Source: Prosthecobacter sp. (GTDB lineage: Bacteria > Verrucomicrobiota > Verrucomicrobiia > Verrucomicrobiales > Verrucomicrobiaceae). Taken from it: a stretch of DNA of 64,000 nt. The stretch lies in NCBI GenBank assembly GCA_021733925.1, contig JAIPJY010000011.1, forward strand, positions 84,756-148,755, read 5' to 3'. Of this stretch, positions 52,523-61,627 are shown piece after piece. Position 1 is the stretch's first letter. Each line of letters starts with the position of its first letter. The notes below the pieces were generated by a model, which ran no database searches, had not been told where the DNA came from, and was given only the letters and a program-made list of their open reading frames with translations. A program made the position numbers and the translations under genes.

Positions 52523-53527
52523 ATGTTAGTGGCCTCCAAAGCATCTGCATCCATGTGCTCGCGCATCCTGTGCGCAACGTTTGCACTGTTGTGCCTGAGC
52601 CTCGCACCCTGTCGTGCAATCGTGTTTGAAGCCACCGCTGATCCCACCCACAACACCACGGCGCCTACTGGCATCTATGCGGATTCAGGCTGGCAATATG
52701 AGGGCACCTACGGGGCTTATCTCGGCACCATGATCGCGCCCCAGTATTTTATTACTGCACAACATTTCGGCACTCAGGGCACCACCTTCACCCAAAACGG
52801 CATTTTCAGCGGCGGCGCGGATGTGACCTACAATATCGACACCGCTGCCAACAGTGGAGTCGGCTACTGGGACATCGCGGGTACAGACCTGCGCATCTTC
52901 AAAATTCAGGAAACGTTTTCCACTTATGCCCCTCTTTACACGGGATCTTCTGAAACGGGCCTGACCCTGGAGGTCAACGGCAGAGGCGGTCCACGCGGGG
53001 CGGAGGTCCTCGTCAGTGGAATTCTGCATGGCTGGAAGGACACCAGCCCTGATGGTTCCGCACGCTGGGGCACCAACACGGTCAGCGGCATTTATTCGAG
53101 CGCCATCGGCGATCTTCTCACAGCATCCTTCAGTGCCAGTGGCACCGCCGAAGAAGCCACGCTCTCCAATGGAGATTCCGGCGGCGGCGTCTTCGTCAAT
53201 GATGGCGGCATCTGGAAACTGGCAGGCGTGAACTACAGCATTGATGGCATGTTCGACACCAACAACGTCGTCAACGATGGCAGCGATTTTAATGCGGCTT
53301 TGTTTGATCGCGGCGGCCTCTACCAAGGGTCTGACTCATTTGGCTGGACGCTCATTCCCGATCTGCCGCTGGACAATCCCTCCAGCATGTACGCCTCACG
53401 CATTTCCACCAGCGCAGCCTCCATCATGTCCATTACCATGGTTCCTGAGCCGCAATCGGCTTTCCTAATCATGATAGCCCTGTCGTTGGGCTTGCTGCAG
53501 CGCAGGCGCATCACGCGGCCGGTTTGA
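52523..53527 (+). CDS. Trypsin-like serine protease with PEP-CTERM signal
   Basis: 334 aa from ATG 52523 (ATG 52553 and GTG 52508 are alternatives). After a signal peptide (LLCLSLAPCRA) comes a chymotrypsin-type domain with triad H81 (TAQHF), D122 (DLRIFK) and S219 in NGDSGGGVF. The C terminus is a PEP-CTERM signal: VPEP, a hydrophobic segment (AFLIMIALSLGLL) and RRR. The mature protease would be placed on the cell surface by exosortase. Overlaps the convergent PIN/TRAM gene by 17 bp. Confidence 0.85.
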   Translation: MLVASKASASMCSRILCATFALLCLSLAPCRAIVFEATADPTHNTTAPTGIYADSGWQYEGTYGAYLGTMIAPQYFITAQHFGTQGTTFTQNGIFSGGADVTYNIDTAANSGVGYWDIAGTDLRIFKIQETFSTYAPLYTGSSETGLTLEVNGRGGPRGAEVLVSGILHGWKDTSPDGSARWGTNTVSGIYSSAIGDLLTASFSASGTAEEATLSNGDSGGGVFVNDGGIWKLAGVNYSIDGMFDTNNVVNDGSDFNAALFDRGGLYQGSDSFGWTLIPDLPLDNPSSMYASRISTSAASIMSITMVPEPQSAFLIMIALSLGLLQRRRITRPV

Positions 53528-54533
53528 TCTCAGCAAAAATCAACCGCCCTGCACTCGTCGGCAGGGTGCCGGAAACCACCACATCCACCGTCTGACCGAT
53601 CTGTGATGCGGCGTTGTTCACAACGATCATGGCACCGTCAGGCAGATAACCCACAGCCTGGTTTTTGTCCTTGCCTGGCTTGGTAAGCGGCAGCCGTAGT
53701 TCATCACCCACACTGAGTTCTGGATTCAGGGCTGCGACCAGTTCGCGCATGCTGAGTACGGTGATGCCACGCAACCGGGCCACCTTGGCAAGATTGTCAT
53801 CACTGGTCAGCAGGCGGGCGTTCAGTTCACGCGCCAGTGTCACGAGACGCACTTCCACCGGAGCATCTGAGGTGCCGTCTTCATGAATGGAAACCTTCAT
53901 CTCCGGCCTTGCCCGCAGTTTTTCCATCATCTCCAAACCTCGCTTGCCGCGCAGAGATTGCGCGACCTCGGAGGAGTCTGCCAGATGCTGGAGCCCGTCT
54001 AAAACGCAGCGCGGCACCACAACGGCACCGCTGAGAAATCCGGTGGCAAACACACCTGGCAGCCGGGCGTCCATGACCACGTTCGTGTCCAGCAGCAGCG
54101 GTTCACCTTCAGAACCGTCACGGCGGAACCGGATGTACGGAATCAGAAAGGCAAACTGGTCCCGATCACTGCGCAGCGCAAACGTGACACCGAAAAACGC
54201 CAGCGTGCCGTAGATGCAGATCTCCGCGACGTTCTGCAGCGCCACGCCTTCCTCATGATTTTGAAAATAGGCGAGCTGGAACACGCCGACGCGCGTGATC
54301 AGCCAGGCACAGAAGAGTCCCACCGCCAGCCCCAGCGTGGCGTGGGAAAAATCGCGCAGGGTGAAGTGCGCCAGCATCGCATCCAGCACCATCAGCATTC
54401 CCATGAACACCGCTCCGCTCACCGCTCCGACCCAGGCATCCTGGTCCAAGCCTAAGGCGATCGCGATGCCAATGAAAACGGAGAACGCAAAGAACAGCGC
54501 ACGCACAAGGCGTATGGGCCAGGAAGTTTTCAT
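53511..54533 (-). CDS. PIN/TRAM-domain integral membrane protein (YacL-like)
   Basis: 340 aa: four N-terminal helices (LVRALFFAFSVFIGIAIALG, AVFMGMLMVLDAML, GLAVGLFCAWLIT, IYGTLAFFGVTFAL), then a PIN-type nuclease domain (LLLDTNVVMDARL, LLTSDDNL with acidic residues) and a TRAM-like RNA-binding end (GKDKNQAVGYLPDGAMIVVNNA). Similar to YacL of firmicutes; likely an RNase tied to the membrane. Substrate unknown. Confidence 0.82.
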   Translation of the reverse strand: MKTSWPIRLVRALFFAFSVFIGIAIALGLDQDAWVGAVSGAVFMGMLMVLDAMLAHFTLRDFSHATLGLAVGLFCAWLITRVGVFQLAYFQNHEEGVALQNVAEICIYGTLAFFGVTFALRSDRDQFAFLIPYIRFRRDGSEGEPLLLDTNVVMDARLPGVFATGFLSGAVVVPRCVLDGLQHLADSSEVAQSLRGKRGLEMMEKLRARPEMKVSIHEDGTSDAPVEVRLVTLARELNARLLTSDDNLAKVARLRGITVLSMRELVAALNPELSVGDELRLPLTKPGKDKNQAVGYLPDGAMIVVNNAASQIGQTVDVVVSGTLPTSAGRLIFAEIKPAA

Positions 54534-54596
54534 GGGGATGCTCAGGGATTAAAGGCAAAAGCCAGACCGGGCAAAAGGATTCTCCCCCGGAATTCA

Positions 54597-55427
54597 TCAC
54601 GGCCTCATGGCCAGACCACCACGCCGCATAAACTGCAGCTCCACCCCGGCATCCGCAAACACCTGTCCCATCTGACGTTCCAATTCCGCCACACTGCGCC
54701 CAGCCAGGATGAACTCCCGCACAGCGCTCTCCTCAGACATGCCATGCTCCATGGCATCCAGCAGTGCTTTCACACCCGCCCCGTCCCCAGCACGATCAAG
54801 ATAGGTAAGATAGAACGTCAGCAGCATCGCCGAGGCGCGGTTCTCGGTCGCTACCAGCGTGTCCAAACTCGCCGTCCACGTTCTGGAATCCATGGCCAGC
54901 AGTTCGGACAGGTTCAGCATGCCAAAACGCACCGCCTGCCCCATCTGCCGCGCACCAGACTCACGCAGGCTTTGCCGCAGCTGCTCAATCGTCTGAGCAG
55001 GAGACAGCCCGCCATTCTTCGCATCTGCAAATTCGGGTATGTCAGTGAGCAGCCACACCGGCAGCGCAGGGCTCACGACCGGTTCTTGGACCGGTGGCTG
55101 CAGCACCACCGCAGGAGCGGGCACCGGCACGGGATTTTTCTTCATCGCATAGGCCGCCAGCGCGGATGACTGCACAGTCTTCAATGGCGACTTCAAACTC
55201 CGCGCCTGAACCAAAGGTGATTCCCGAACGGCAACCGCGGCACTGGGGTGAGGCGTCTCCTCCTTCAACCACAGCACAAACACAGTGACTCCCAAGGCAG
55301 CCGCAGAAACAATGGCCAAACGCAGCACCGTGACAAAGCTCGGCCTGCCACGCCGACGCCGCTTGCGAACGATTTCGGTTTGGTCAGCCAGCGCTACGGG
55401 CGCGCAACTGGGTGCAATAGGATGCAT
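54597..55427 (-). CDS. Unknown membrane-anchored protein
   Basis: 276 aa from ATG 55427 (ATG at 55466 would add 13). Basic stretch RKRRRRGR precedes one TM helix (FVTVLRLAIVSAAALGVTVFVLWL), then a Pro/Ala/Val-rich linker and a helical domain (SPAQTIEQLRQSLRESGARQMG ... RSVAELERQMGQVFADAGVELQF). No recognised family. Upstream of recG in gene order on the same strand but 85 bp from its stop; probably not coupled. Confidence 0.6.
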   Translation of the reverse strand: MHPIAPSCAPVALADQTEIVRKRRRRGRPSFVTVLRLAIVSAAALGVTVFVLWLKEETPHPSAAVAVRESPLVQARSLKSPLKTVQSSALAAYAMKKNPVPVPAPAVVLQPPVQEPVVSPALPVWLLTDIPEFADAKNGGLSPAQTIEQLRQSLRESGARQMGQAVRFGMLNLSELLAMDSRTWTASLDTLVATENRASAMLLTFYLTYLDRAGDGAGVKALLDAMEHGMSEESAVREFILAGRSVAELERQMGQVFADAGVELQFMRRGGLAMRP

Positions 55428-55512
55428 GACACTTGGTACTGACCGGGTAAAAGCTTCAATCGTCAAGCTCCCTTAACTAAACCTTCCTTCAAACAAGGTT
55501 AAGCAATACGAA

Positions 55513-58179
55513 TCATTGCATCATCGCCTGCGCCTTTTCCGCCACCACCGCCTCGTCCCGAAATACCGCCAGAGCCGGACGCAACAGCTGCGGATCTTCG
55601 TCCAGCGTACGTTCGGCCAGCTGCCGCGCCAGGCGCACCAGCCGCGTATCTGCCAGCAGTTCTCCAAACAGCAGGGGGGCCTGCCCGCTCTGCGCATGGC
55701 CCAGCACATCCCCCGGACCACGCCGCCGCAGGTCTTCCTCGGCGATCTGAAAGCCATCGCTCGTTTCCTCCATGATCGCCAGCCGCTGGCGGTTTTCCTC
55801 GTCCTTATCGTCCACAAAAAGCACGCAGTAGCTCGTATTCTCCCCACGGCCGATGCGGCCCCGCAGCTGATGCAACTGCGCCAGCCCGAAGCGGCCCGCG
55901 TCATGAATGAACATCACCGTCGCATTGGGTACGTCGATCCCCACTTCGATCACCGTGGTCGAAACCAGCGCGTCCAGCTTGCCCGCACGGAAGCGTTTCA
56001 TCACCTCTTCCTTCTCCTCCGCGCTCATCCGGCCATGCAGCAGCCCCACCTCGCACGGTGCAAGCAGCTTGGACCACTCCTCGTGTCCCTTCGTCGCCGC
56101 GCCAGCATCCAGTTTTTCCGATTCATCGATCAGCGCATAGACAATGTACCCCTGCCGGCCCTCCTCGATCTGCTCCCGCAGAAATTTCGCCGCATCCTTC
56201 AGCTTGGTCTTCGGCCTCACTTTCGTAATGATCTTCACCCCATCGCGGGGCTTCTGGTCGATCGTGGAGACCTCCAGATCCCCGTAGATCGTCAGCGTCA
56301 GCGTGCGTGGAATCGGCGTGGCCGTCATCACCAGCACATCCGGCGTATCCCCTTTGCGGATCAGCTTCGCCCGCTGCGCCACGCCAAACTTATGCTGCTC
56401 ATCAATGACGACGATCCCCGTGTTGTGCATCAGCTCCGCGTCATGCAGCAGCGCATGCGTGCCAATGACGATTTCCGGGCCACGCACGGCAGGAGCGCAC
56501 GCGTCCCGCGTGCTGTGCTCTGCGTCTCGCGGAGCACCGTCCCCAGAGCTCCATGACCAAGGATAATCTTCCTCCGGTCCCACCAGCCCCGCCTCCATCG
56601 GGTTACCGAAGATGTACTCAAACTTTTCCCGCAAGTCCGCCTCCGAACGGATCAGCCGGTCAAACGACTCTTTCTCCCACACCCTCCCGTCCGGCCAGCC
56701 AGCCTTCACAATCTCATGCGCAGTGAAGGATTTGAGCGAATGCAAGATGTCCGTCAGTTTGTGAAACACCGGTGCATCGGTTCCCGGCTCGCTTTCGCAA
56801 ATCGCCGGTTCAATAAGCATGTGCACATGTTCGGGCATCACGCACACCGCATACAAATGGTAGCGATTCCCGTGAAAATGCCGGACCGCATCCAGCACAA
56901 TCTTCCGCGCATGTTCAGGCAGCTCACGGCGCGCCGCAGTACTAAAAGTGATGAAATACTTCGCCCAAGGACGCTCAAAGTGCGGCAGTCGTCTGCGGGA
57001 GTAGCGAGTTTCTTGCGGGGACGCTGGGTGCGTTTCCCGCGAGACGCGGGAAACAGCACGCGAGACGCGTGCGCTCCTCTCGATCAGTTCCATCCCATCC
57101 CCATCCTCCCGCTTCGATCCCGTGCGCAGCGCCACGCGCAGGCCCAGCGGCTCCAGCCACTTGCGTGCATTGCGCGCATGCTGCTCGGCCAGAATCTGCG
57201 TCGGCGCCATCAGGACCGCCTGCCTGCCTGATTCAACTGCGCGCAGCATCGCGGCAAAGGCCACCACCGTTTTACCGCTGCCCACATCGCCATGCAGCAG
57301 GCGGTTCATCGGATTGCCCGAGGCCATGTCACGATGAATTTCATCCAGACAACGCTGCTGTGCCGTGGTGAGCTGAAACGGCAGCTCGTTGAAAAAGTCC
57401 CGCAGCAATTCGCCCGTGCCCACCTGCTTGCGCCCGCCAGATTCGATCACCCGCCGCTTCCGCCGTGCCACCCGCAACTGGTAGCCGTAGAACTCCTGAA
57501 GCGCGAGGTAGCGCCGCGCCTGCTCCAGTTTTTCCATGCTGGCAGGGAAATGCACCTCCCTCAGCGCTTTGGAACGCGATAAACCCGCAAACTCCCCTTC
57601 CCCGCTCGGTGCTGGCAGCAGATCTTCAATAAACGACTCTGGCAGCACCTGCATCACATGCCAGGCCGCCACGCGCAGCGCCTTCTGCGTCATCGCCCCT
57701 TTAAGCCGGTAGATCGGCGTGATGCGCCCCGTGTGAATCTGCCCCGCATCATCATCCGCGCCGCCTTTGACGATCTCATACTCGGGATGCGCCATGCTCA
57801 GGCGGCCCTTCGTGTCCTTGATGATGCCATAGACGATCAGTTCCTGCCCCTCCGCCAGCACCCGGCTCATGAACGGCATGTTCCACCACTTCAGCGTGAG
57901 CTGCTGCCCCAGCAGCCCCGTCGCGTGCCGTACCACCGCCTCAAACACGCCAGCCCTGCCGAAAAACTTGTTCCCCGTCTTCGTGATCAACACGTGATGA
58001 CACGTCGGCAACAGCCCCGCCTGAAACGCCAGCGCCTGCATCTGCCTCCGGTCCTCATGCCGGGATGGCATCAGAGAGACTACATCCGCCACCGTCTTCA
58101 CCCCCTCCTTGCCCAGCAGCCGCGCCGCATGCGCAGGCATGCCGGGAACTTCAGCGAGGGATAGGTCGAGTGGGATCAC
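55513..58179 (-). CDS. recG: ATP-dependent DNA helicase RecG with in-frame RAYT insertion
   Basis: 888-aa open frame. RecG unwinds stalled forks and Holliday junctions; usual length is about 690, matching this protein minus an insert of roughly 197 residues. Normal RecG parts: wedge/OB domain (1-265), Walker A GDVGSGKT (297-304), MAPTQILAEQHA, RTGSKREDG, then after the insert GPEIVIGTHALL, DEQH box (593-596), TATPIPRTL and the TRCF-like C terminus ending KAQAMMQ. The insert (about 369-566) encodes a REP-associated tyrosine transposase, between helicase motifs Ia and II. The frame is not broken, so the fused protein could be made; activity is uncertain. Confidence 0.9.
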   Translation of the reverse strand: MIPLDLSLAEVPGMPAHAARLLGKEGVKTVADVVSLMPSRHEDRRQMQALAFQAGLLPTCHHVLITKTGNKFFGRAGVFEAVVRHATGLLGQQLTLKWWNMPFMSRVLAEGQELIVYGIIKDTKGRLSMAHPEYEIVKGGADDDAGQIHTGRITPIYRLKGAMTQKALRVAAWHVMQVLPESFIEDLLPAPSGEGEFAGLSRSKALREVHFPASMEKLEQARRYLALQEFYGYQLRVARRKRRVIESGGRKQVGTGELLRDFFNELPFQLTTAQQRCLDEIHRDMASGNPMNRLLHGDVGSGKTVVAFAAMLRAVESGRQAVLMAPTQILAEQHARNARKWLEPLGLRVALRTGSKREDGDGMELIERSARVSRAVSRVSRETHPASPQETRYSRRRLPHFERPWAKYFITFSTAARRELPEHARKIVLDAVRHFHGNRYHLYAVCVMPEHVHMLIEPAICESEPGTDAPVFHKLTDILHSLKSFTAHEIVKAGWPDGRVWEKESFDRLIRSEADLREKFEYIFGNPMEAGLVGPEEDYPWSWSSGDGAPRDAEHSTRDACAPAVRGPEIVIGTHALLHDAELMHNTGIVVIDEQHKFGVAQRAKLIRKGDTPDVLVMTATPIPRTLTLTIYGDLEVSTIDQKPRDGVKIITKVRPKTKLKDAAKFLREQIEEGRQGYIVYALIDESEKLDAGAATKGHEEWSKLLAPCEVGLLHGRMSAEEKEEVMKRFRAGKLDALVSTTVIEVGIDVPNATVMFIHDAGRFGLAQLHQLRGRIGRGENTSYCVLFVDDKDEENRQRLAIMEETSDGFQIAEEDLRRRGPGDVLGHAQSGQAPLLFGELLADTRLVRLARQLAERTLDEDPQLLRPALAVFRDEAVVAEKAQAMMQ
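56492..56537 (-). repeat. REP element, left end of the RAYT insertion
   Basis: Two adjacent hairpins: GCACGCG-tcc-CGCGTGC (56497-56513) and GTGCTCtGCG-tct-CGCgGAGCAC (56515-56537, one G-T pair). Its first 25 bp are the inverted copy of the right end with one mismatch. Confidence 0.85.
57032..57077 (-). repeat. REP element, right end of the RAYT insertion
   Basis: Two adjacent hairpins: GTTTCCCGCG-aga-CGCGGGAAAC (57032-57054, perfect 10-bp stem) and GCACGCG-aga-CGCGTGC (57056-57072), followed by GCTCC. Inverted relative to the left element; terminal 25 bp match with one difference. Confidence 0.85.
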
Positions 58180-58226
58180 TTGGTGAAATGGAATGCCTGG
58201 TCAGGAGTGTCAAAGGCGATCTCAAA

Positions 58227-59300
58227 TCACACCGCCTTCTCCATCACATAATCATCCATCACAAACCCGCTGCCGATGTCACTGACAATGTCTTCGGTGA
58301 AGCGAAATCCAGCGCGCAGGTAGGAGCGGATGGCGGGGACGTTGCGTTTGTTCACGCGGAGGCGCACGACTTTGCAGCGCATTTCGCGAGCGCGGTCCTC
58401 CGTCCAGCGCAAGGTCATGCCGCCGAGTCCGTGACCGTGCACCTCGGGCAGGAGGTAGAGCTTGTTGATGAAGAGCACCGGTTCGAAGAGGAGCTTCTCA
58501 AAGGAAATGTAGCCGACAGGCTTCGGCCCGGCGGTCTCGACGAGCGCATACCACACATCCCGCGCCTGCATCTCATGCGCCATGGAGCCGGGCTGATACC
58601 AGATGGAGAGCATGTAGCGGATCTGCTCCTCGCTGATGATGCCAGGATAATACGCATTCCAGATTTCATGGCCAAGACGCTGCACCGTGGGCAACTCGTG
58701 GACGCCGATGCGGCGGATGCGGGCGGTGAGCGATTCGCGGTGGGTTTGAACCGTGCTCAAAGCATGCCTCCACGTGTCTTCATCCCGCGCCGGTGAGAGT
58801 CGATGCAAGTGGGAGGCTATCTGATCCTGCGTGGGCTCCACGACCTGCTCCTCTCGAATTTGCTTTTGATCCGAGGGAAATTCCACCTCCGGCAGGATCA
58901 ACTGCGCAAGATACCAGCAGGCCCAGGCACGCCAGGTGCGCAGCTCCTTGTTCGGCTCCACCATGCGCGTGGCCAGATGCTGCCAGTGACGGCGCGGATT
59001 GCCCATGAACTGGCCTTCGACCCGATGCTGCATGATCCACACCAGCGCCAGATACGGCAGCGGCCATTTCGCGAGGATGGGTTCATCGGCACTCAGCGGC
59101 AGCGATAGCGCACGGTTGATGATGAGGATGCTCTTGGCCGGAAAGCCTTCGCGCCATAGGCTCTGGGCATAGTGCAGCGCCGTTTCATAAAACAGCGGCC
59201 CTCGCTCGTGGTTCAACGCCTCGATGTCCGTGTGATCGTAGTGCCGGTTTTCCTCCGGCAGCAGCGGGCAGGGCGGGTTGATCCACGCGGTGTGTTTCAC
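58227..59300 (-). CDS. GNAT acetyltransferase with unknown N-terminal domain
   Basis: 357 aa if the GTG at 59300 is used; it overlaps the glpK stop as GTGA. ATG 59318 is an alternative. The N-terminal ~190 residues ([28 protein letters not shown] ... [17 protein letters not shown]) are helical and unassigned. The C-terminal GNAT fold starts at [21 protein letters not shown] and has the acetyl-CoA loop [16 protein letters not shown] and [16 protein letters not shown]. Probably cotranscribed with glpK; acceptor unknown. Confidence 0.8.
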   Translation of the reverse strand: MKHTAWINPPCPLLPEENRHYDHTDIEALNHERGPLFYETALHYAQSLWREGFPAKSILIINRALSLPLSADEPILAKWPLPYLALVWIMQHRVEGQFMGNPRRHWQHLATRMVEPNKELRTWRAWACWYLAQLILPEVEFPSDQKQIREEQVVEPTQDQIASHLHRLSPARDEDTWRHALSTVQTHRESLTARIRRIGVHELPTVQRLGHEIWNAYYPGIISEEQIRYMLSIWYQPGSMAHEMQARDVWYALVETAGPKPVGYISFEKLLFEPVLFINKLYLLPEVHGHGLGGMTLRWTEDRAREMRCKVVRLRVNKRNVPAIRSYLRAGFRFTEDIVSDIGSGFVMDDYVMEKAV

Positions 59301-60787
59301 GCTGATTTTTCCTCCCATGCCTTGGAGCGGCCCAGCGCCCGGTTCCAGCCATGCGTGATCTGGGCACGGGCGGCGGCTTTCATGCTTGGCTTGAATTTGC
59401 GGTCCACCTGCCAGTGCTTTGCAATATCTGCGAGATTTTTCCAATAGCCCACAGCAAGTCCTGCGAGGCAGGCTGCGCCGAGCGCGGTGGTTTCATTCAC
59501 CTTGGGACGCACCACAGGAACACCGAGCAGATCGCACTGCATCTGCATGAGGAGATTGTTCACGCTGGCACCGCCATCGACACGCAGTTCCTTCAGTTTG
59601 ATGCCCGCATCGGCCTCCATGGCCTTCAAGATGTCCATGACCTGCAAGGCGATGCCTTCCAGTGTCGCGCGTGCGATGTGAGCCGCCGTGGTACCGCGCG
59701 TCAAGCCCAGAAGTGTGCCGCGCGCATAAGCATCCCAATGCGGTGCCCCGAGACCGGCAAACGCAGGTACCAGATAGACGCCGCCGGTGTCAGGCACGCT
59801 CGCGGCCAGTGCCTCGACATCTGCCGACTGGCGGATGATGCCCAAACCATCGCGCAGCCACTGAATCGCCGCACCGGCAATGAACACACTGCCTTCCAGC
59901 GCGTATTCGGTACGTCCATTGATGCGCCAGGCCACGGTGGTGAGCAGTTTGTTTTTGGAGGTGATCGGCTTGGTGCCGGTGTTCATCAGCATGAAGCAGC
60001 CCGTGCCATAGGTGTTTTTCACCATGCCGGGCTTTGTGCAGATCTGGCCGAAGAGGGCTGACTGCTGATCTCCAGCGATGCCTGCGATGGGAATCGAACC
60101 GCCAAGCAGCGACGTAACGCCAAATTCACCGCTCGAATCCCTCACCTCCGGCAGCATCGAGCGCGGCACGCCAAAGATTTTCAGCAGTTCGTCATCCCAA
60201 GTGCCTTTGCGAATGTCATAAAGCATGGTGCGGGAAGCATTGGTGACATCGGTGGCATGCACCTTGCCGCCAGTGAGGTTCCACAGCAGCCAGGAGTCGA
60301 TGGTGCCAAAGGCGAGTTCGCCCCTGGCCGCACGGGCTTTGGCCCCTTTCACGTTTTGCAGCATCCACTGCACCTTCGTGGCGGAGAAATAGGCGTCCAC
60401 GATGAGGCCGGTCTTGCGCTGGATCAGCTTGTCCAGCTTCTGCGCGCGCAGCTTGTCGCAGATCGAAGCCGTGCGGCGGTCCTGCCACACGATGGCGTTG
60501 CAGATCGGCTTCCCGGTCTTGCGATCCCACACCACAGCGGTCTCGCGCTGGTTCGTGATGCCAATGGCTGCCACGTCCGCCGCAGTCGCATGCGCCTTGT
60601 GCAGCACCTCAGAAGCCACCCCGGCCTGTGTGGCCCAGATTTCCTGCGCGTCATGCTCCACCCAGCCCGGTTTCGGGAAAATCTGTGGAAACTCCTTCTG
60701 GGCCGTCGCCACGATGCCACCGTCGTGGTTGAAGAGAATCGCACGTGAGCTTGTGGTGCCTTGATCGAGAGCGAGGATGTATTTCAT
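59297..60787 (-). CDS. glpK: Glycerol kinase GlpK
   Basis: 496 aa from ATG 60787 ([17 protein letters not shown]). FGGY kinase phosphorylating glycerol to sn-glycerol 3-phosphate. Motifs: [77 protein letters not shown] and [15 protein letters not shown]. Length is typical. Downstream GNAT gene overlaps its stop. Confidence 0.96.
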   Translation of the reverse strand: MKYILALDQGTTSSRAILFNHDGGIVATAQKEFPQIFPKPGWVEHDAQEIWATQAGVASEVLHKAHATAADVAAIGITNQRETAVVWDRKTGKPICNAIVWQDRRTASICDKLRAQKLDKLIQRKTGLIVDAYFSATKVQWMLQNVKGAKARAARGELAFGTIDSWLLWNLTGGKVHATDVTNASRTMLYDIRKGTWDDELLKIFGVPRSMLPEVRDSSGEFGVTSLLGGSIPIAGIAGDQQSALFGQICTKPGMVKNTYGTGCFMLMNTGTKPITSKNKLLTTVAWRINGRTEYALEGSVFIAGAAIQWLRDGLGIIRQSADVEALAASVPDTGGVYLVPAFAGLGAPHWDAYARGTLLGLTRGTTAAHIARATLEGIALQVMDILKAMEADAGIKLKELRVDGGASVNNLLMQMQCDLLGVPVVRPKVNETTALGAACLAGLAVGYWKNLADIAKHWQVDRKFKPSMKAAARAQITHGWNRALGRSKAWEEKSA

Positions 60788-60914
60788 GGTTATTTCAGAT
60801 GTTCCCAAGCCCGGCGTGCGGAGTCAATGCCTTACAAACTTCCGGACAACATGTAGGTGGCATTTTTTCGCCAGAATGAATACTCTTGCCTGAAAAGCAT
60901 CCAAGCTCACCACC

Positions 60915-61559
60915 ATGCAAACCATCCCTGAAACCGCAGCGCCCGCCGCACCGCGTGCGCGTTCCACCAAGAAAATCATTCTCATCACCCTCGCGGTCAT
61001 TCTTGGCTGCGCGGGCATTGCCGCCGCCACCGGCGCAATCTGGGTCAAACAGAACTTCTACCCCTCTGCCATGACGCCCGTGAGCCTGACCGCCAAGGAG
61101 CAGGCCGAGTACGACAGCAAGCTGCAAGCCCTGAACAATCCTGCCGCCATTCCACCCGATGAGGCAAACCGCACCATCGTCGTCAGCGAGCGTGAAGTGA
61201 ACGCCTACCTCGCCCAGCAGCAGCTAGGAGAGAGCGTGCAGGTGAAATTTGGCGAGGGCCAGGTCTCTGCTGCGATCATTTTCACCGCTCCTGAAGACTT
61301 TCCGATCATGCCCAATCAAAAGATTCGCCTGCGCTTCACCTTTGGCACCAGCCTCTCGGCGGAGCACAAGCTGTCGCTGAAACTGGACGATCTGAGCCTC
61401 GGCGGCATCTCCCTGCCCAACAGCTGGATTGGCGACATCAAGGGCGTCGACCTCGTGGCTGAAAACGTGGAGTCCGATCCTGCCCTGCAGAAATTCATCG
61501 CCGGCATCCAGTCGCTGGACATCCACGACGGCACGCTGCGCCTCGTGCTGAACAAGTAA
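60915..61559 (+). CDS. Unknown membrane-anchored protein
   Basis: 214 aa. One N-terminal TM helix (KIILITLAVILGCAGIAAATGAI) follows a short basic cytoplasmic part; the periplasmic portion is mixed alpha/beta (VSEREVNAYLAQQQLGESVQVKFGEGQVSAAIIF). The VSEREVNAYL motif recalls LolB/LptA-type or YpmS-like lipid-binding envelope proteins, but not strongly enough to assign. Divergent from glpK; a bidirectional terminator follows 16 bp after the stop. Confidence 0.65.
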   Translation: MQTIPETAAPAAPRARSTKKIILITLAVILGCAGIAAATGAIWVKQNFYPSAMTPVSLTAKEQAEYDSKLQALNNPAAIPPDEANRTIVVSEREVNAYLAQQQLGESVQVKFGEGQVSAAIIFTAPEDFPIMPNQKIRLRFTFGTSLSAEHKLSLKLDDLSLGGISLPNSWIGDIKGVDLVAENVESDPALQKFIAGIQSLDIHDGTLRLVLNK

Positions 61560-61574
61560 CCGGTTCGGAAAATC

Positions 61575-61610
61575 AAAAAGCCGCAGAGGTGATCCCTCTG
61601 CGGCTTTTTT
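61575..61610. terminator. Bidirectional intrinsic terminator
   Basis: Stem GCCGCAGAGG (61580-61589) with CCTCTGCGGC (61595-61604), 5-nt loop, flanked by AAAAA before and TTTTTT after, so it works on both strands: for the gene ending at 61559 and the convergent DUF1080 gene ending at 61628. Confidence 0.92.
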
Positions 61611-61627
61611 CGTTTGGATTCAGCGGT

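Larger units (their letters stand above)
56492..57077 (-). mobile_element. REP-associated tyrosine transposase (RAYT) inserted in recG
   Basis: 586-bp unit bounded by inverted REP-type repeats. Encodes an IS200-like Y1/HUH transposase on the minus strand: FERPWAKYFITFSTAARREL at its start, the metal HUH motif CVMPEHVHMLI (H451, H453 in recG numbering), RVWEKESFDRLIRSEADL, and catalytic Tyr522 in EYIFGNPMEAGLV. No obvious own ATG; translation seems to depend on recG. The ends translate as REP relics (ARVSRAVSRVS, RDAEHSTRDACAP), common in this phylum. Confidence 0.85.
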
